From assembly GCF_001277215.2 (NCBI RefSeq), contig NZ_CP013940.1, forward strand, positions 1,674,001 to 1,738,000: a stretch of 64,000 nt of DNA, in the 5' to 3' direction. Position 1 is the first letter of the stretch. Each line of letters starts with the position of its first letter. Shown here one piece after another: positions 32,354 to 42,834 of this stretch. Position numbers and translations under genes: made by a program. Under the pieces are notes generated by a model. It worked only from the letters and a program-made list of their open reading frames with translations, searched no databases and had not been told where the DNA came from. Source of the stretch: Cronobacter malonaticus LMG 23826. Lineage in GTDB: Bacteria > Pseudomonadota > Gammaproteobacteria > Enterobacterales > Enterobacteriaceae.

Positions 32354-33798
32354 TATTTGAATTGAACATAAGGGACTCCATCGCAATCACTTATGGTGTA
32401 ATTTCTTCTAACTATCAATGGCTTGGTTGCGCATAATTCTTTTGTATATGTGACATTCATTCCAATATTCTTGTAACGCAGAAGAGCATTTGTTTGATAG
32501 GCAGAATAAAAGTAATCCATAACCATCATTCTTAACGGCGGAAAATAATTCAGGTTGTTTATCATTTCTCCGCTTTTAGATGGTGTCTTGCTCATCGGAA
32601 CATATATCGTCACAGATCCATCGTCACTGAAATAATTATCAGGAACATGATAATAAACATCACTCAGAATCATTGATGTTCTTTCTGTAGAGTAATTTTG
32701 AGCAGAAACAAAAGCGGATGCTGTCATAATATTAAATACAGAAAGTATAGAGATGCACCAAACAGAAATTCTATTGGCAAGCCTTATATTAATGCAAAGA
32801 CATACAAGCAACGCCAGAACAAGTGAAACAGTAGTTAATGTTCGCTGTTCAATAACAGGGTTATAAACCAATAAAGATGGAAGAACAACCATTAAGCATA
32901 CTACGGGCGGCGCAATCAATAAAGATAATGCAGAGCCAGCATCCCGTCTGGATGACGCTTTAATCATCATGTATAACCAAGAAGCAAATGATAGGAAAGT
33001 CAGGATTTTAAAAACTAATAGTTGTAGATTATTATAAGTTAAGGATAACGCCCAAGACATTACGTTAATATTTCTAGTTAGCCTGCCGTTAAGAAAATCC
33101 TGAACTGTCATAAATGAACTGTGCTCATTAAAATATTGATCATGAGCGAAAAAGTGTTTATACAGCAAGGCCATGGATACGGCACAAAAAATTGGAATCA
33201 ACTTTACTAACGATGCCCTTGCAATTGCATATGTGGGTACTTTATTGTGCAGAGAGTGCAACAGTAAAAATATTGCACTTGCTGCTATATAGTAATTAAA
33301 AGATAATTGATAAAAAAAGGTTGCCACACATAGTGTAAGAGTTTGTGCTAAAACACATCTTAAACTCAAGTTTCTCACAAATGACCCTGCAATTACAGAC
33401 GCCATCATTGAGATAGTCATTCCTATGTTGTCAACATGAAACGCCATGCTCTGAATTATTCCAGGTGAGGAAAATATGCAAATAAAAAGAGCGGTAACTG
33501 GCACTTTCAGATTTTCATCATGCTTTCTGACTACAAGAAAGTAAGACAAAATAGATATAAACCATATGGCAACTAGGTTGAAATTGTATATATTGGGAAA
33601 TATTTTACTTTCAAAAAGGTTGTAAGTAAAATATAGCCACTCCGTGAAAGGTCTACCTTGATTAGCTAGGTTGGTTGTTGTTGAGCTAAATCTATGTAAA
33701 TCGTCATAGTATGGCGTTAACCCCCAAAATTGTATTAGGAAGATAGCAAGAAATATCGGAAAAATAGCATGTATTTTTTCTAAACGGAAATCCCTCAT
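32353..33798 (-). CDS. gtrC: GtrC-type O-antigen glycosyltransferase
   Basis: 481 residues, about ten membrane spans. The N-terminal loop [22 protein letters not shown] is the acidic YYDD-GRP motif of the GtrII-type glucosyltransferase family, facing the periplasm, and a charged C-terminal domain follows the last span. It transfers the sugar from undecaprenyl phosphate to O-antigen. Very AT-rich compared with all neighbours, as is usual for the serotype-specific third gtr gene. ATGA overlap with gtrB; GAGGGG ribosome site. Confidence 0.82.
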   Translation of the reverse strand: MRDFRLEKIHAIFPIFLAIFLIQFWGLTPYYDDLHRFSSTTTNLANQGRPFTEWLYFTYNLFESKIFPNIYNFNLVAIWFISILSYFLVVRKHDENLKVPVTALFICIFSSPGIIQSMAFHVDNIGMTISMMASVIAGSFVRNLSLRCVLAQTLTLCVATFFYQLSFNYYIAASAIFLLLHSLHNKVPTYAIARASLVKLIPIFCAVSMALLYKHFFAHDQYFNEHSSFMTVQDFLNGRLTRNINVMSWALSLTYNNLQLLVFKILTFLSFASWLYMMIKASSRRDAGSALSLLIAPPVVCLMVVLPSLLVYNPVIEQRTLTTVSLVLALLVCLCINIRLANRISVWCISILSVFNIMTASAFVSAQNYSTERTSMILSDVYYHVPDNYFSDDGSVTIYVPMSKTPSKSGEMINNLNYFPPLRMMVMDYFYSAYQTNALLRYKNIGMNVTYTKELCATKPLIVRRNYTISDCDGVPYVQFK

Positions 33799-34712
33799 TT
33801 TTTACCCCTCAATATGTAGCGCGGGCGCTTTTTAACCTCAGTGTAAATTCTTCCAATATACTCACCCAAAACTCCTATCCCGATTAGCTGCACGCCACCC
33901 AGAAAAAGAATAGATACCAGCAGGGATGGGTATCCGCGAACAGGGTTACCAAAGGCCAACGTGTCGACAATCATCCATGCACCATAGAGGAAAGACAGCC
34001 CGGCCACTAACAAGCCAATGTACGTCCACATCCGCAGAGGGAAGGTTGAGAAGCTGGTAATCCCTTCCAGCGCAAGGTTCCAGAGCTTCCATCCGTTAAA
34101 TTTGGTACTTCCTGCCACGCGTTCTGCGCGCGAATACTCAACCACATCAGTGCGCCCACCTACCCATGACAGCACTCCTTTCATGAACAGGTTTCGCTCA
34201 GGAAGCAGCTTGATATTCTCTACAACCTCCCGAGACATCAGGCGAAAGTCGCCGACATTCTCTTCAATCTGCGGATTGCTGATTTTGTTGTGAAGTTTAT
34301 AGAACATTTCAGCGCTCTTGCGCTTCAGCCTACCGTCTGTGGAGCGGTCTGTGCGCTTAGCCAGCACGACATCTGCGCCAGCCTGCCAGCGTTCTATCAG
34401 TTGCGGGATAACTTCAATCGGGTCCTGCAAATCTACGTCTATTGGAATCACTGCGTCGCCGGTGGCGTGGTCCAGACCTGCAAATAGCGCGGGCTCTTTG
34501 CCGAAGTTACGAGTAAAGGACAAAGGCACCACGAGCGGATCTGAAACGGCCAGCGCATTGATAATCGACTCTGTAGCGTCTTTACTACCATCATTAATGA
34601 ATACGATCTCCACCTCAAATGATTTAAGCGGCTCATATTCCCTGACGGTTTTATAGAAAATAGGGATAGTGTCTTCTTCATTGAAGACAGGGACGACGAG
34701 TGAAATCTTCAT
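33795..34712 (-). CDS. gtrB: Bactoprenol glucosyltransferase GtrB
   Basis: 305 residues. GT2 family with VVPVFNEED at the start, DGS at 41-43 and DVDLQDP at 92-98 for UDP-sugar and metal binding, and two C-terminal membrane segments. It moves glucose from UDP-Glc to undecaprenyl phosphate on the cytoplasmic side. ATG 34712 with AGGGAAG upstream is chosen over 34811. Confidence 0.92.
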   Translation of the reverse strand: MKISLVVPVFNEEDTIPIFYKTVREYEPLKSFEVEIVFINDGSKDATESIINALAVSDPLVVPLSFTRNFGKEPALFAGLDHATGDAVIPIDVDLQDPIEVIPQLIERWQAGADVVLAKRTDRSTDGRLKRKSAEMFYKLHNKISNPQIEENVGDFRLMSREVVENIKLLPERNLFMKGVLSWVGGRTDVVEYSRAERVAGSTKFNGWKLWNLALEGITSFSTFPLRMWTYIGLLVAGLSFLYGAWMIVDTLAFGNPVRGYPSLLVSILFLGGVQLIGIGVLGEYIGRIYTEVKKRPRYILRGKK

Positions 34713-35071
34713 TTTGCTTCCCTGAAGACGATGTATTTCGAATAGATAAACCCGCACACCAGGCTGATAGCAGAGAACACGACAAGCGTTAACAGTGGCG
34801 GGAGAGAGCATTTATCAGCAGCCCATCCGACAGCCGCGCTAAGCGATCCCATGAAACCTACGTAAAGCATGTAGCGCGTCGTGGTCGTAGAACTGTTGAA
34901 CGTAAAGCGGGCGTTTGCAAAGAAGCTAAAGCTTACCGCAACAACGAATCCGCTGAAGTTCGCCAGCGCCTGGCTGGTTCCTAATGCATAGAAGCATGCT
35001 GCGAATACTACCCAATGGATTAGCGTGTTGAGCACGCCCACGGAGGCGTACTTCGTGAAGAGCTTGAGCAT
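34709..35071 (-). CDS. gtrA: GtrA bactoprenol-glucose flippase
   Basis: 120 residues, the family length, with four membrane spans. [20 protein letters not shown] and [18 protein letters not shown] are nearly those of P22-type GtrA. It flips the lipid-linked glucose to the periplasm. The longer frame to 35173 is not supported. Overlaps gtrB by four bases; first gene of gtrABC. Confidence 0.92.
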   Translation of the reverse strand: MLKLFTKYASVGVLNTLIHWVVFAACFYALGTSQALANFSGFVVAVSFSFFANARFTFNSSTTTTRYMLYVGFMGSLSAAVGWAADKCSLPPLLTLVVFSAISLVCGFIYSKYIVFREAK

Positions 35072-35489
35072 ATCTAAGTCCGTTAGATTTGAAGGGGAAG
35101 AGTCTATCATCGGACGCGGCATCGATCGACGGTGAGTGGGGCATGCATGGGGCAAAAAATTAGCGCAAAACAACTCAAAACCTCGGAAGGTGTCGATTCG
35201 TCTTGCGCTAATGCATTGCTTGTAGCCTAGTTTTCTACCACATCAACACGCTTCCACGCTGAACGGCTGCCTATTTTAAACAAACCGGATTGGGCAGAAT
35301 AATCGCATATCGCCTTTTATGATGGCCGCGAATATTAACGCCGCTAAATAAAACATATAAAAAAGCCGCTAATCAGGAGCGGCTTTTTTTTATCCGGTAT
35401 ATCAGCTTTTGCGCTTCTTCTCGCCCGCCAGAGCAGGGGGACACCACATGGCCAGCGGGTTTGCTGAGGGGCGCGAGGCTCAGTGGGCC
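35072..35489. other. gtr upstream region and probable prophage right end
   Basis: No gene. It contains the gtr promoter region, a 9-bp inverted repeat TTAGCGCAA (35160-35168) / TTGCGCTAA (35203-35211), one GATC, and a bidirectional terminator at 35360-35392. attR should lie here but no duplicated core can be seen without the left end. Confidence 0.5.
35360..35392. terminator. Bidirectional terminator
   Basis: AGCCGCT-AATCAGG-AGCGGCT flanked by A residues on the left and eight T residues on the right; works on both strands. It may mark the phage-host junction. Confidence 0.75.
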
Positions 35490-35582
35490 TCAGATCCAGC
35501 CAAACCTGACGGATAAGGAAAGGAGTAGACCAGCAAAGGCGAACATATTAAGTAAAACCGCAGTTCTGCTTGAAATCTCCAT
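35490..35582 (-). CDS. Small membrane protein, 30 aa
   Basis: MEISSRTAVLLNMFAFAGLL continues to SLSVRFGWI: a single membrane span with charged ends. CCGGAG lies seven bases before the ATG. Size and layout are those of enterobacterial small membrane proteins, but I do not recognise the name. Its own terminator could be the bidirectional one at 35360-35392. Confidence 0.55.
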   Translation of the reverse strand: MEISSRTAVLLNMFAFAGLLLSLSVRFGWI

Positions 35583-35747
35583 ACGATACTCCGGGGCATC
35601 TTGTTTACGACACAGGGAGTATAGCTATTGTTTATTGCGGCGCATCTTCAATTTTCAAAAATCAGATTATTCGCGCAGTGCATTCTGAGATATTTCTTAA
35701 GCATGCCTGAATAATTGCATTTTCATTTATTGCCGCGCAATAACCAA

Positions 35748-36026
35748 TTATTCCGGTTCGCCGAATTGCTCAAGGAACTGACGCAGCGCAATGCGTTCAT
35801 CATCTGTAAGGGACAAAAAGCGGACAACCTGCTCTTCAAGATGACTGCAGGGCTGTGCAATGATGGTCATCAGCGTTTCATTATCAGATTGTCGAATAAG
35901 CGAGACGCCGCGCAGCGTACCGGACGCCGTAAGAACGGCTTTAATGCAAATATCGTCACGTAAAATCAGTGGGTTCATAGTGCCGGGAAGGTTTAGCAAA
36001 ATCATCTGCCCACACAAATAGCACAT
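35748..36026 (-). CDS. Unknown protein, up to 92 aa
   Basis: Three starts are possible (36026, 36002, 35978). AAGG six bases before 36026 favours the longest, beginning MCYLCGQ with a CxxC. The C-terminal half (SHLEEQVVRFLSLTDDERIALRQFLEQFG) is helical. The region is AT-rich. Whether phage cargo or host gene is undecided. Confidence 0.5.
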   Translation of the reverse strand: MCYLCGQMILLNLPGTMNPLILRDDICIKAVLTASGTLRGVSLIRQSDNETLMTIIAQPCSHLEEQVVRFLSLTDDERIALRQFLEQFGEPE

Positions 36027-36172
36027 CTCTTGCCTTGATACAATTCACCTTTTTATAGTGATTGAACTGATAGCCTTTATCTATTGTAGTAATAATTAAC
36101 TCTTTGTTTTGACAGTAAAGATACGTAAATCTCTGTCTGTGTAATAAAGCAGCATTTGTAAATAAAAAGTAT

Positions 36173-36197
36173 AAAAAAAGGCCGCCTGCGCGACCTT
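36173..36197 (-). terminator. Terminator of the 29-aa gene
   Basis: On the minus strand AAGGTCGC-GCAG-GCGGCCTT is followed by seven T residues, four bases after the stop. Confidence 0.8.
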
Positions 36198-36201
36198 AGG
36201 A

Positions 36202-36291
36202 TTACTTCTGATTCGGACTGGGTCTTTTATCGCCAGATTCCGGTGCTTCGTTCGGATCATCTTTTTCGACGTTCAGCGGATAGTTATTCAT
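36202..36291 (-). CDS. Small hydrophilic host protein, 29 aa
   Basis: MNNYPLNVEKDDPNEAPESG followed by DKRPSPNQK: Pro/Asp/Asn-rich, probably disordered. AGGAG lies six bases before the ATG and a strong terminator follows the stop, so the unit looks genuinely expressed though very short. Name unknown. Confidence 0.65.
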   Translation of the reverse strand: MNNYPLNVEKDDPNEAPESGDKRPSPNQK

Positions 36292-36391
36292 CACGTTCTC
36301 CTGTCGTTAATCAAACACCTGTTAAGTATAGACAGCAGAAAGCAGAACAAGCCAGGCGGCAGAGGGCAATGCGTATCCAGAACCAATAAAA

Positions 36392-36420
36392 ACGCCCACC
36401 GGCCGGAGCGCGGTGGGCGT
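36392..36420 (-). terminator. Terminator of dsbB
   Basis: ACGCCCACCG / CGGTGGGCGT, ten perfect base pairs, then TTTTATT on the minus strand. Confidence 0.85.
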
Positions 36421-36443
36421 GGTGTGGCGCAAGTGAGAAGCTC

Positions 36444-36977
36444 TCAGTAGCGGCCGAAAAGATCGCGTTTTTTGGGTTTGAACGCCTGCGCCAGCAGCAC
36501 CAGCAGGGCAACCACCAGATAGGCGGTGAAAATGCCTATCAGCCACTGCGGCATCTCCAGCGTCAGGAAGGACCACTGGCGCTCGGCGCAGTCGCCGCTG
36601 GCGACAAACACCTGTGGCAGCCATTTGTCGAGCGGCAGCCAGGTCGGGAAACGGGCTGCGAAATCGCAGGTGACAAACGGCGAAGGGTGCAACTGGATGT
36701 TTGTGTGCTCAATGGAGAGCATCAGGCCTTTCCAGGCGCTGTAGATCCAGATGCCCATCGCGACAAAGCGTAACGGGGTTTTTGGTGCAATGGCTCCCAC
36801 CAGCCCTGCGCCCATGACGCCAAACAGCGCACAACGTTCATAAATACACAATACGCATGGCTTCAGCATCATGACATGCTGGAACCACAGCGCCACCATC
36901 TCCAGCGCGAAAGCGGTGAGCGCCAGCAACAGCCATGCGCCGCGCCCACGCGAACACTGGTTTAAATATCGCAACAT
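36444..36977 (-). CDS. dsbB: Disulfide bond formation protein B
   Basis: 177 residues, four membrane spans. The essential cysteines are all present: C41 and C44 in the CVLC motif and C104 and C130 in the second periplasmic loop. It reoxidises DsbA and passes electrons to quinones. Position upstream of nhaB is as in E. coli. Confidence 0.96.
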   Translation of the reverse strand: MLRYLNQCSRGRGAWLLLALTAFALEMVALWFQHVMMLKPCVLCIYERCALFGVMGAGLVGAIAPKTPLRFVAMGIWIYSAWKGLMLSIEHTNIQLHPSPFVTCDFAARFPTWLPLDKWLPQVFVASGDCAERQWSFLTLEMPQWLIGIFTAYLVVALLVLLAQAFKPKKRDLFGRY

Positions 36978-37084
36978 AATGATTATCTCTGCAATCTGCG
37001 TTGAACCGGCAGTGTAAACGAAAACGGGTTAGACGCCACTAGCCACATCAAAAATAACGCATTAAACCCCTGCCTATAAACAAA

Positions 37085-37109
37085 AAATCGGGCCGCGAAG
37101 GCCCGATTT
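37085..37109 (-). terminator. Terminator of nhaB
   Basis: AAATCGGGCC-GCGAA-GGCCCGATTT; on the minus strand followed by TTTG. Confidence 0.75.
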
Positions 37110-37113
37110 GCGA

Positions 37114-38676
37114 TTAATGCAGCAGCGCCGTGGTGGCAGGCGTGCTGACCCAGCCGCTTTGCAGCAGCCAGTCGGTGAACGGCACCAGCGTAAACTGTAC
37201 ACAGGCGAGCCCCACCAGCGTCAGTACGATTGTATACGGCAGCGCCATCCAGACCATGCGGCCATAGGAAAGACGGATTAGCGGCGCCAGGGCTGACGTC
37301 AGCAGGAACAGAAACGCCGCCTGGCCGTTAGGCGTGGCGACGGACGGCAGGTTGGTGCCAGTGTTGATTGCCACCGCCAGCATCTCAAACTGTTTCGCGT
37401 CGATAACGCCCTGTTGCAGCGCGCTTTTCGCCTCGTTGATATACACAGTGCCGACAAACACGTTATCGGAAATCGACGACAGCAGGCCGTTGAAGAGATA
37501 GAACAACGACAGTTGGTTATGCGGCGAGGCTTCTAGCACATACGCGATAATCGGCGCGAACAGATGCTGGTCGATGATAACGGCAACTACGGCGAAGAAC
37601 ACAGTCAGCAGGGCGGTAAAGGGCAGCGCTTCGGTAAATGCTTTGCCGATAGCGTGCTCGTCGGTGACGCCGCACAGCGAGGAGGCGAGAATAATGACCG
37701 AAAGACCAATCAGTCCCACTTCAGCCAGATGCAGCGCCAGCGCGGTAATCAGCCACACGCCGATAAGCGCCTGGATAATCAGCTTCATGGTGTCCTGACG
37801 GGTACGCTTCTGACGGCTCTTGTCGTCGTATTCGCGCAGGATCTTACGCACCGGCTCCGGCAGCGGTTCGCCATAGCCAAACGATTTGGTTTTCTCTACG
37901 AGAATGCAGGTGAGGATGCCGCAGATAAAGACCGGCACGCTCACGGGCGCGACGCGCAGCAGGAAATCGCCGAAGCCCCAGCCTGCCGCGTGCGCGATAA
38001 TCAGGTTCTGCGGCTCACCGACCATCGTCATCACGCCGCCAAGCGCAGTGCCGACGCCCGCGTGCATCATCAGACTGCGCAGAAACGCGCGAAAGCGCTC
38101 AAGCGTGGCGCGGCGTTCGTCGTCAAGCTGGGCATCATCTACCAGCTCCTGCCCCTCATCACGATTCGACGCGACGCGATGGTAGATACCGTAAAAGCCC
38201 ACCGCCACGCTAATCACTACAGCAACGACCGTCAGCGCGTCGAGAAACGCGGAAAGAAACGCCGCCGCAAAGCAGAATGCCAGCGAGAGCAGGGTTTTAG
38301 AGCGAATGCCCAACAGCAGGCGGGTGAAAATGAGCAGCAGCAACTGCTTCATAAAATAAATGCCCGCCACCATAAAAATCAGCAACAGCACGACGGCGAG
38401 GTTATTTGCCACTTCTTCGCGCACGTGTTCGGCGCTGGTCATCCCGATAAACAGCGCCTCGACGGCCAACAGCCCGCCCGGCAGCAGAGGGTAGCACTTC
38501 AGCGCCATCGCCAGCGTGAAGATAAACTCAATGACCAGCAGCCAGCCGGCGGTGAAGGGGCTTACCCAGAAAACCAGAGGATTAAGAATCAAAAAGCCAA
38601 GTAAACAAAGCTTGTACCAGTCCGGAGATTGTCCTAAAAAGTTACGATACAACGCCCGGCCATATGAAATTTCCAT
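37114..38676 (-). CDS. nhaB: Na+/H+ antiporter NhaB
   Basis: 520 residues, about twelve spans; N-terminus [22 protein letters not shown] and the segments [22 protein letters not shown] and [19 protein letters not shown] are characteristic of NhaB. It exports sodium in exchange for protons. Divergent from fadR, as in E. coli. AAAGGA upstream of the start. Confidence 0.95.
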   Translation of the reverse strand: MEISYGRALYRNFLGQSPDWYKLCLLGFLILNPLVFWVSPFTAGWLLVIEFIFTLAMALKCYPLLPGGLLAVEALFIGMTSAEHVREEVANNLAVVLLLIFMVAGIYFMKQLLLLIFTRLLLGIRSKTLLSLAFCFAAAFLSAFLDALTVVAVVISVAVGFYGIYHRVASNRDEGQELVDDAQLDDERRATLERFRAFLRSLMMHAGVGTALGGVMTMVGEPQNLIIAHAAGWGFGDFLLRVAPVSVPVFICGILTCILVEKTKSFGYGEPLPEPVRKILREYDDKSRQKRTRQDTMKLIIQALIGVWLITALALHLAEVGLIGLSVIILASSLCGVTDEHAIGKAFTEALPFTALLTVFFAVVAVIIDQHLFAPIIAYVLEASPHNQLSLFYLFNGLLSSISDNVFVGTVYINEAKSALQQGVIDAKQFEMLAVAINTGTNLPSVATPNGQAAFLFLLTSALAPLIRLSYGRMVWMALPYTIVLTLVGLACVQFTLVPFTDWLLQSGWVSTPATTALLH

Positions 38677-38886
38677 GCCATGATCCTTTACGGTTATTTT
38701 TCGTTAACATGTCAGGGTACCCGGCAGTGGTGCGGCAATCAAGCCGCAGGCGCGTATGGCGGGCCGGTGGGGATTGTTAAAAACCGAACCACGATCCCTT
38801 TTTTACATTTCGTCATGCTATCTGCGCCCCGGCGCGTCTGGTATGATGAGTGAATTTTGCATCTCAGGTGTATTGGAAAGCTCATT

Positions 38887-39606
38887 ATGGTGATTAAGGC
38901 GCAGAGCCCGGCGGGTTTCGCGGAAGAGTACATTATTGAAAGCATCTGGAATAACCGCTTCCCTCCGGGATCTATTCTGCCTGCTGAACGCGAACTCTCT
39001 GAACTGATTGGCGTTACGCGCACCACCCTGCGCGAAGTGTTACAGCGCCTGGCGCGCGATGGCTGGCTGACTATCCAGCACGGTAAGCCAACGAAAGTAA
39101 ACAACTTCTGGGAAACTTCAGGCCTCAATATTCTCGAAACGCTGGCGCGTCTCGACCACGAAAGCGTCCCGCAGCTTATCGACAACCTGCTTTCCGTGCG
39201 CACCAACATCGCGACGATTTTTATTCGTACCGCGCTGCGTATGCACCCGGATCGCGCGCGCGAAGTGCTCGCGACGGCGGATGAAGTCGAAGACCACGCA
39301 GACGCTTTCGCGGAGCTCGATTACAACATTTTCCGCGGTCTGGCGTTCGCCTCCGGCAATCCGATCTACGGGCTGATTCTCAACGGCATGAAAGGGCTTT
39401 ACACCCGCATCGGCCGCCACTATTTCTCCAACCCGGAAGCGCGCAGCCTGGCGCTGGGCTTTTACCATAAGCTCGGCACGCTCTCGCGCGAAGGGCTGCA
39501 CGATCAGGTCTACGACGTGGTGCGTACTTATGGCCGTGAAAGCGGCGAGATCTGGCACCGGATGCAGAAAAACCTGCCGGGCGATCTGGCGATGCACAGC
39601 CGTTAA
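38887..39606 (+). CDS. fadR: Fatty acid metabolism regulator FadR
   Basis: 239 residues, family length. A GntR-type winged helix occupies residues 1-75 ([30 protein letters not shown]) and the C-terminal acyl-CoA-binding helical domain follows. It represses fad genes and activates fabA/fabB; long-chain acyl-CoA releases it. ATG 38887 begins the family N-terminus [16 protein letters not shown]. Confidence 0.97.
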   Translation: MVIKAQSPAGFAEEYIIESIWNNRFPPGSILPAERELSELIGVTRTTLREVLQRLARDGWLTIQHGKPTKVNNFWETSGLNILETLARLDHESVPQLIDNLLSVRTNIATIFIRTALRMHPDRAREVLATADEVEDHADAFAELDYNIFRGLAFASGNPIYGLILNGMKGLYTRIGRHYFSNPEARSLALGFYHKLGTLSREGLHDQVYDVVRTYGRESGEIWHRMQKNLPGDLAMHSR

Positions 39607-39622
39607 CGCATGGCGCAAACAT

Positions 39623-39652
39623 AAAAAAGGCTTCCTTCGGGAAGCCTTTTTT
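39623..39652. terminator. Bidirectional terminator between fadR and ycgB
   Basis: AAAAAAGGCTTCC-TTCG-GGAAGCCTTTTTT: symmetrical tracts end both convergent genes. Confidence 0.9.
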
Positions 39653-39664
39653 GTTGGGCGCGCG

Positions 39665-41200
39665 TCAGAGCGTATTGATCCGCGGCGGGCAGCGCTCCAG
39701 CAGCTCCACGCTGCCGTCTTCGTTCTGCTGCTCCAGCAGCACGTCGAAACCCCACAGGCGATGCACATGTTTCAGCACTTCCCGACGGCCCTTATCGAGC
39801 GGCGCGCGGTGCTGCGGAATGTAGCGCAGCGTCAGCGCGCGGTCGCCGCGCAGGTTAACGTTCCACACCTGAATATTTGGCTCCAGGTTGCTCAGGTTAT
39901 ACTGTGCCGACAGCTCATTACGAATCGCCCGGTAGCCCTCTTCGTTGTGGATCGCCTCAATTTCCAGATAGTTGTTGCGATCGTCATCGAGCACCGTAAA
40001 GAAGCGGAAATCGCGCATGACTTTTGGTGACAGGAACTGGCTAATAAAGCTCTCGTCTTTGAAGTCGCGCATCGCGAAATGCAGTGTTTCCAGCCAGTCG
40101 GATCCGGCGATATCCGGGAACCAGTGGCGGTCTTCGTCGGTCGGGTTCTGGCAGATACGCTTGATATCCTGGAACATAGCGAAGCCGAGGGCGTACGGGT
40201 TAATGCCGCTGTACCACTGGCTGTTATACGGAGGCTGGAATACCACGTTGGTGTGGCTGTGTAAAAATTCCAGCATAAAGCGCTCGGTCACTTTCCCTTC
40301 ATCATAGAGATGGTTCAGGATGGTGTAATGCCAGAAGGTTGCCCAGCCTTCGTTCATCACCTGCGTCTGTTTCTGCGGGTAGAAATACTGGCTCACCTTA
40401 CGCACGATGCGCAGGATCTCGCGCTGCCACGGCTCCAGCAGCGGAGCGTTCTTCTCCATAAAGTAGAGCAGGTTCTCCTGCGGCTCGGCCGGGAAGCGGT
40501 GGTGCGCCTCGACGGCTTTCTCCTCTTCACGTCTGGGGAGCGTGCGCCACAGCATATTGACCTGGCTTTGCAGATACTCTTCGCGGCTTTTCTGGCGCGC
40601 TTTCTCTTCCTGGAGCGAGATCTTCTGCGGGCGTTTATAACGATCCACGCCGTAATTCATCAGCGCGTGACATGAATCCAGCAGCTTCTCCACTTCATCC
40701 ACGCCGTAGCGCTCTTCGCACTCGGTAATGTAATGACGGGCGAAAATCAGGTAATCAACAATCGAGCTGGCGTCGGTCCAGCTGCGGAACAGATAGTTAT
40801 TTTTAAAAAACGAGTTGTGGCCGTAACAGGCGTGCGCCATTACCAGCGCCTGCATGGTAATGGTGTTCTCTTCCATCAGATACGCGATACACGGATTGGA
40901 GTTAATCACGATTTCATAGGCCAGCCCTTGCTGCCCATGTTTGTAGAGCCGCTCGGTCTCGATGAATTTCTTACCAAATGACCAGTGCGGGTAGTTAATC
41001 GGCATCCCGACGCTGGAATACGCGTCCATCATCTGTTCGGAGGTGATTATCTCAATCTGATGCGGGTAAGTGTCCAGCCGGTAGAGTTTCGCCACGCGAT
41101 CGATTTCAGCGAGATAGACATCCAGCAGCTCGAATGTCCAGTCCGGTCCGTCGCTCAGACGTTGGGTATCCTTTTTCAGGGAATCAGTTACGGTAGCCAT
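39665..41200 (-). CDS. ycgB: SpoVR family protein YcgB
   Basis: 511 residues, almost colinear with E. coli YcgB (RLSDGPDWTFELLDVYLAEI, YPHWSFGKKFIETERLYKHG, MAHACYGHNSFFKNNYLF). The SpoVR family works with YeaH/YeaG-type kinases in stress responses; its mechanism is not settled. ATG 41200 with GAGGGC upstream replaces the longer frame. Confidence 0.95.
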   Translation of the reverse strand: MATVTDSLKKDTQRLSDGPDWTFELLDVYLAEIDRVAKLYRLDTYPHQIEIITSEQMMDAYSSVGMPINYPHWSFGKKFIETERLYKHGQQGLAYEIVINSNPCIAYLMEENTITMQALVMAHACYGHNSFFKNNYLFRSWTDASSIVDYLIFARHYITECEERYGVDEVEKLLDSCHALMNYGVDRYKRPQKISLQEEKARQKSREEYLQSQVNMLWRTLPRREEEKAVEAHHRFPAEPQENLLYFMEKNAPLLEPWQREILRIVRKVSQYFYPQKQTQVMNEGWATFWHYTILNHLYDEGKVTERFMLEFLHSHTNVVFQPPYNSQWYSGINPYALGFAMFQDIKRICQNPTDEDRHWFPDIAGSDWLETLHFAMRDFKDESFISQFLSPKVMRDFRFFTVLDDDRNNYLEIEAIHNEEGYRAIRNELSAQYNLSNLEPNIQVWNVNLRGDRALTLRYIPQHRAPLDKGRREVLKHVHRLWGFDVLLEQQNEDGSVELLERCPPRINTL

Positions 41201-41523
41201 CAGCGCGCCCTCATTGTTAGCGGCTCTCATCCGGGGAGAGCTTTAATTTCAAGCATAGATCACCCCCGACTTATCAGCGCCACGGCAAAAATTTTTTCTG
41301 CGCGATTTCCTGAGCCTGCCTGTCGGTAAATGCCGGGCGTCACAGAATTTTATTTTGTCGGAAAGGGAAGGGAAGCAGGAGATTCTGAAAGCGCCATCCA
41401 TGCTGCGACGGGGAAAGTTGTGAGTCGGTTCACCATAAAAAAGCCATATGTTGAATAATATTTTCTTCTGGGTTATCAATTTGTAATCAGTTAATTATTC
41501 TTTAGCCTGAGAAGGAAGAGGAC
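41201..41523. promoter_or_regulatory. ycgB-dadA divergent intergenic region
   Basis: 323 bases without a gene. It contains a CRP-type site TGTGA-GTCGGT-TCACC at 41419-41434 and an AT-rich stretch at 41440-41505 before dadA. E. coli dadAX is controlled by Lrp and CRP, so the site fits. Confidence 0.6.
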
Positions 41524-42822
41524 ATGCATGTAGTCGTGCTGGGGAGTGGAGTTGTCGGCGTCGCCAGCGCCTGGTATTTACGCCAGGCGGGGCACGAAGT
41601 GACGGTTATCGATCGCGAGCCGGGCCCGGCGCTGGAGACCAGCGCCGCCAACGCCGGCCAGATCTCGCCCGGTTATGCGGCACCCTGGGCCGCCCCCGGC
41701 GTGCCGCTGAAAGCCATCAAGTGGATGTTCCAGCGTCACGCGCCGCTGGCCATCAGCCTTGACGGCACGCACTTTCAGCTTAAGTGGATGTGGCAGATGC
41801 TGCGCAACTGCGACACCCGCCACTACATGCAGAATAAAGGCCGCATGGTGCGGCTTGCGGAGTACAGCCGCGACTGCTTAAAAGCGCTGCGCGAATCCAC
41901 CGGCATTCAGTATGAGGGCCGTCAGGGCGGGACGCTGCAACTGTTCCGCACCGAACAGCAGTATGAAAACGCCTCGCGCGATATCGCTGTGCTGGAAAGC
42001 GAAGGCGTGCCGTTCCGTCTGCTGAAAGCCGCTGAACTTGCGCAGGTTGAACCGGCGCTGGCTGAAGTAGCGCATAAACTCACCGGCGGGCTGCAACTGC
42101 CGAACGATGAAACCGGCGACTGCCAGCTTTTCACCACGCGCCTCGCGCAGATGGCGGAAGCGGCGGGCGTGGTGTTCCGTTACAACACGCCGGTAGACAG
42201 ACTTCTCTCGGAAGGCCAGCGTATTTACGGCGTGAAGTGTGGCGATGAAGTCATCAAAGCGGATGGCTATGTGATGGCGTTCGGCTCCTATTCCACCGCT
42301 ATGCTGAAAGGCATCGTGGATATTCCGGTCTACCCGCTGAAGGGCTATTCGCTCACCATTCCGATTGCCGATGAAAGCGGCGCGCCGGTCTCAACGGTGC
42401 TCGATGAAACTTATAAAATCGCCATTACGCGCTTTGATGACCGTATCCGCGTCGGTGGTATGGCTGAAATTGTCGGCTTTAACACCGAGCTTTTGAAACC
42501 GCGTCAGGAGACGCTGGAAATGGTGGTGCGCGATCTCTACCCGCGCGGCGGCCATATCGAACAGGCGAAATTCTGGACCGGCCTGCGCCCGATGACGCCG
42601 GACGGCACGCCGGTGGTCGGGCGTACCGAATTTAAAAACCTGTGGCTCAATACCGGCCACGGCACGCTTGGCTGGACGATGGCCTGCGGCTCAGGCCAGC
42701 TTCTGAGCGATATTATCTCCGGCCGCACGCCCGCCATTCCGTTTGAAGATCTGTCTGTCGCCCGTTACGCGCCGGGCTTTACGCCGTCGTCCTCCCACCG
42801 CCTGCACGGCGCGCACCCCTGA
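41524..42822 (+). CDS. dadA: D-amino acid dehydrogenase small subunit DadA
   Basis: 432 residues. FAD-binding Rossmann motif [16 protein letters not shown] at 3-18 and the typical [20 protein letters not shown] loop. It oxidises D-alanine to pyruvate and feeds electrons to the respiratory chain. Twelve bases before dadX, in an operon for L-alanine catabolism. Confidence 0.97.
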   Translation: MHVVVLGSGVVGVASAWYLRQAGHEVTVIDREPGPALETSAANAGQISPGYAAPWAAPGVPLKAIKWMFQRHAPLAISLDGTHFQLKWMWQMLRNCDTRHYMQNKGRMVRLAEYSRDCLKALRESTGIQYEGRQGGTLQLFRTEQQYENASRDIAVLESEGVPFRLLKAAELAQVEPALAEVAHKLTGGLQLPNDETGDCQLFTTRLAQMAEAAGVVFRYNTPVDRLLSEGQRIYGVKCGDEVIKADGYVMAFGSYSTAMLKGIVDIPVYPLKGYSLTIPIADESGAPVSTVLDETYKIAITRFDDRIRVGGMAEIVGFNTELLKPRQETLEMVVRDLYPRGGHIEQAKFWTGLRPMTPDGTPVVGRTEFKNLWLNTGHGTLGWTMACGSGQLLSDIISGRTPAIPFEDLSVARYAPGFTPSSSHRLHGAHP

Positions 42823-42834
42823 TAAGGAACCCGC

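Larger units (their letters stand above)
1..35400. mobile_element. Lambdoid siphovirus-type prophage, left end outside the window
   Basis: Contiguous phage modules run from replication through nin, Q position, lysis, packaging, head, tail, tailspike and gtrABC. The left part (integrase, repressor, early operators) is cut by the window edge. The right limit is placed between the start of gtrA (35071) and the first host-like small gene (35490), because gtr operons of P22-type phages lie next to the attachment site. No integrase, attL or tRNA target is visible, so the exact attR core cannot be assigned. Confidence 0.9.

Noticed and set aside
35072..35200. Dam/OxyR phase-variation control of gtr
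   Set aside because: Known phase-variable gtr promoters have several GATC sites beside OxyR half-sites; only one GATC is seen here.
35449..35520. 22-codon frame MASGFAEGREAQWASDPAKP after GGGGG
   Set aside because: Possible ribosome site, but very short, antisense to the end of the 30-aa gene and at the phage-host junction; could be a gene fragment.
37564..38604. 346-codon plus-strand frame
   Set aside because: Antisense to nhaB; composition dominated by Gln, His and Arg, no domain.
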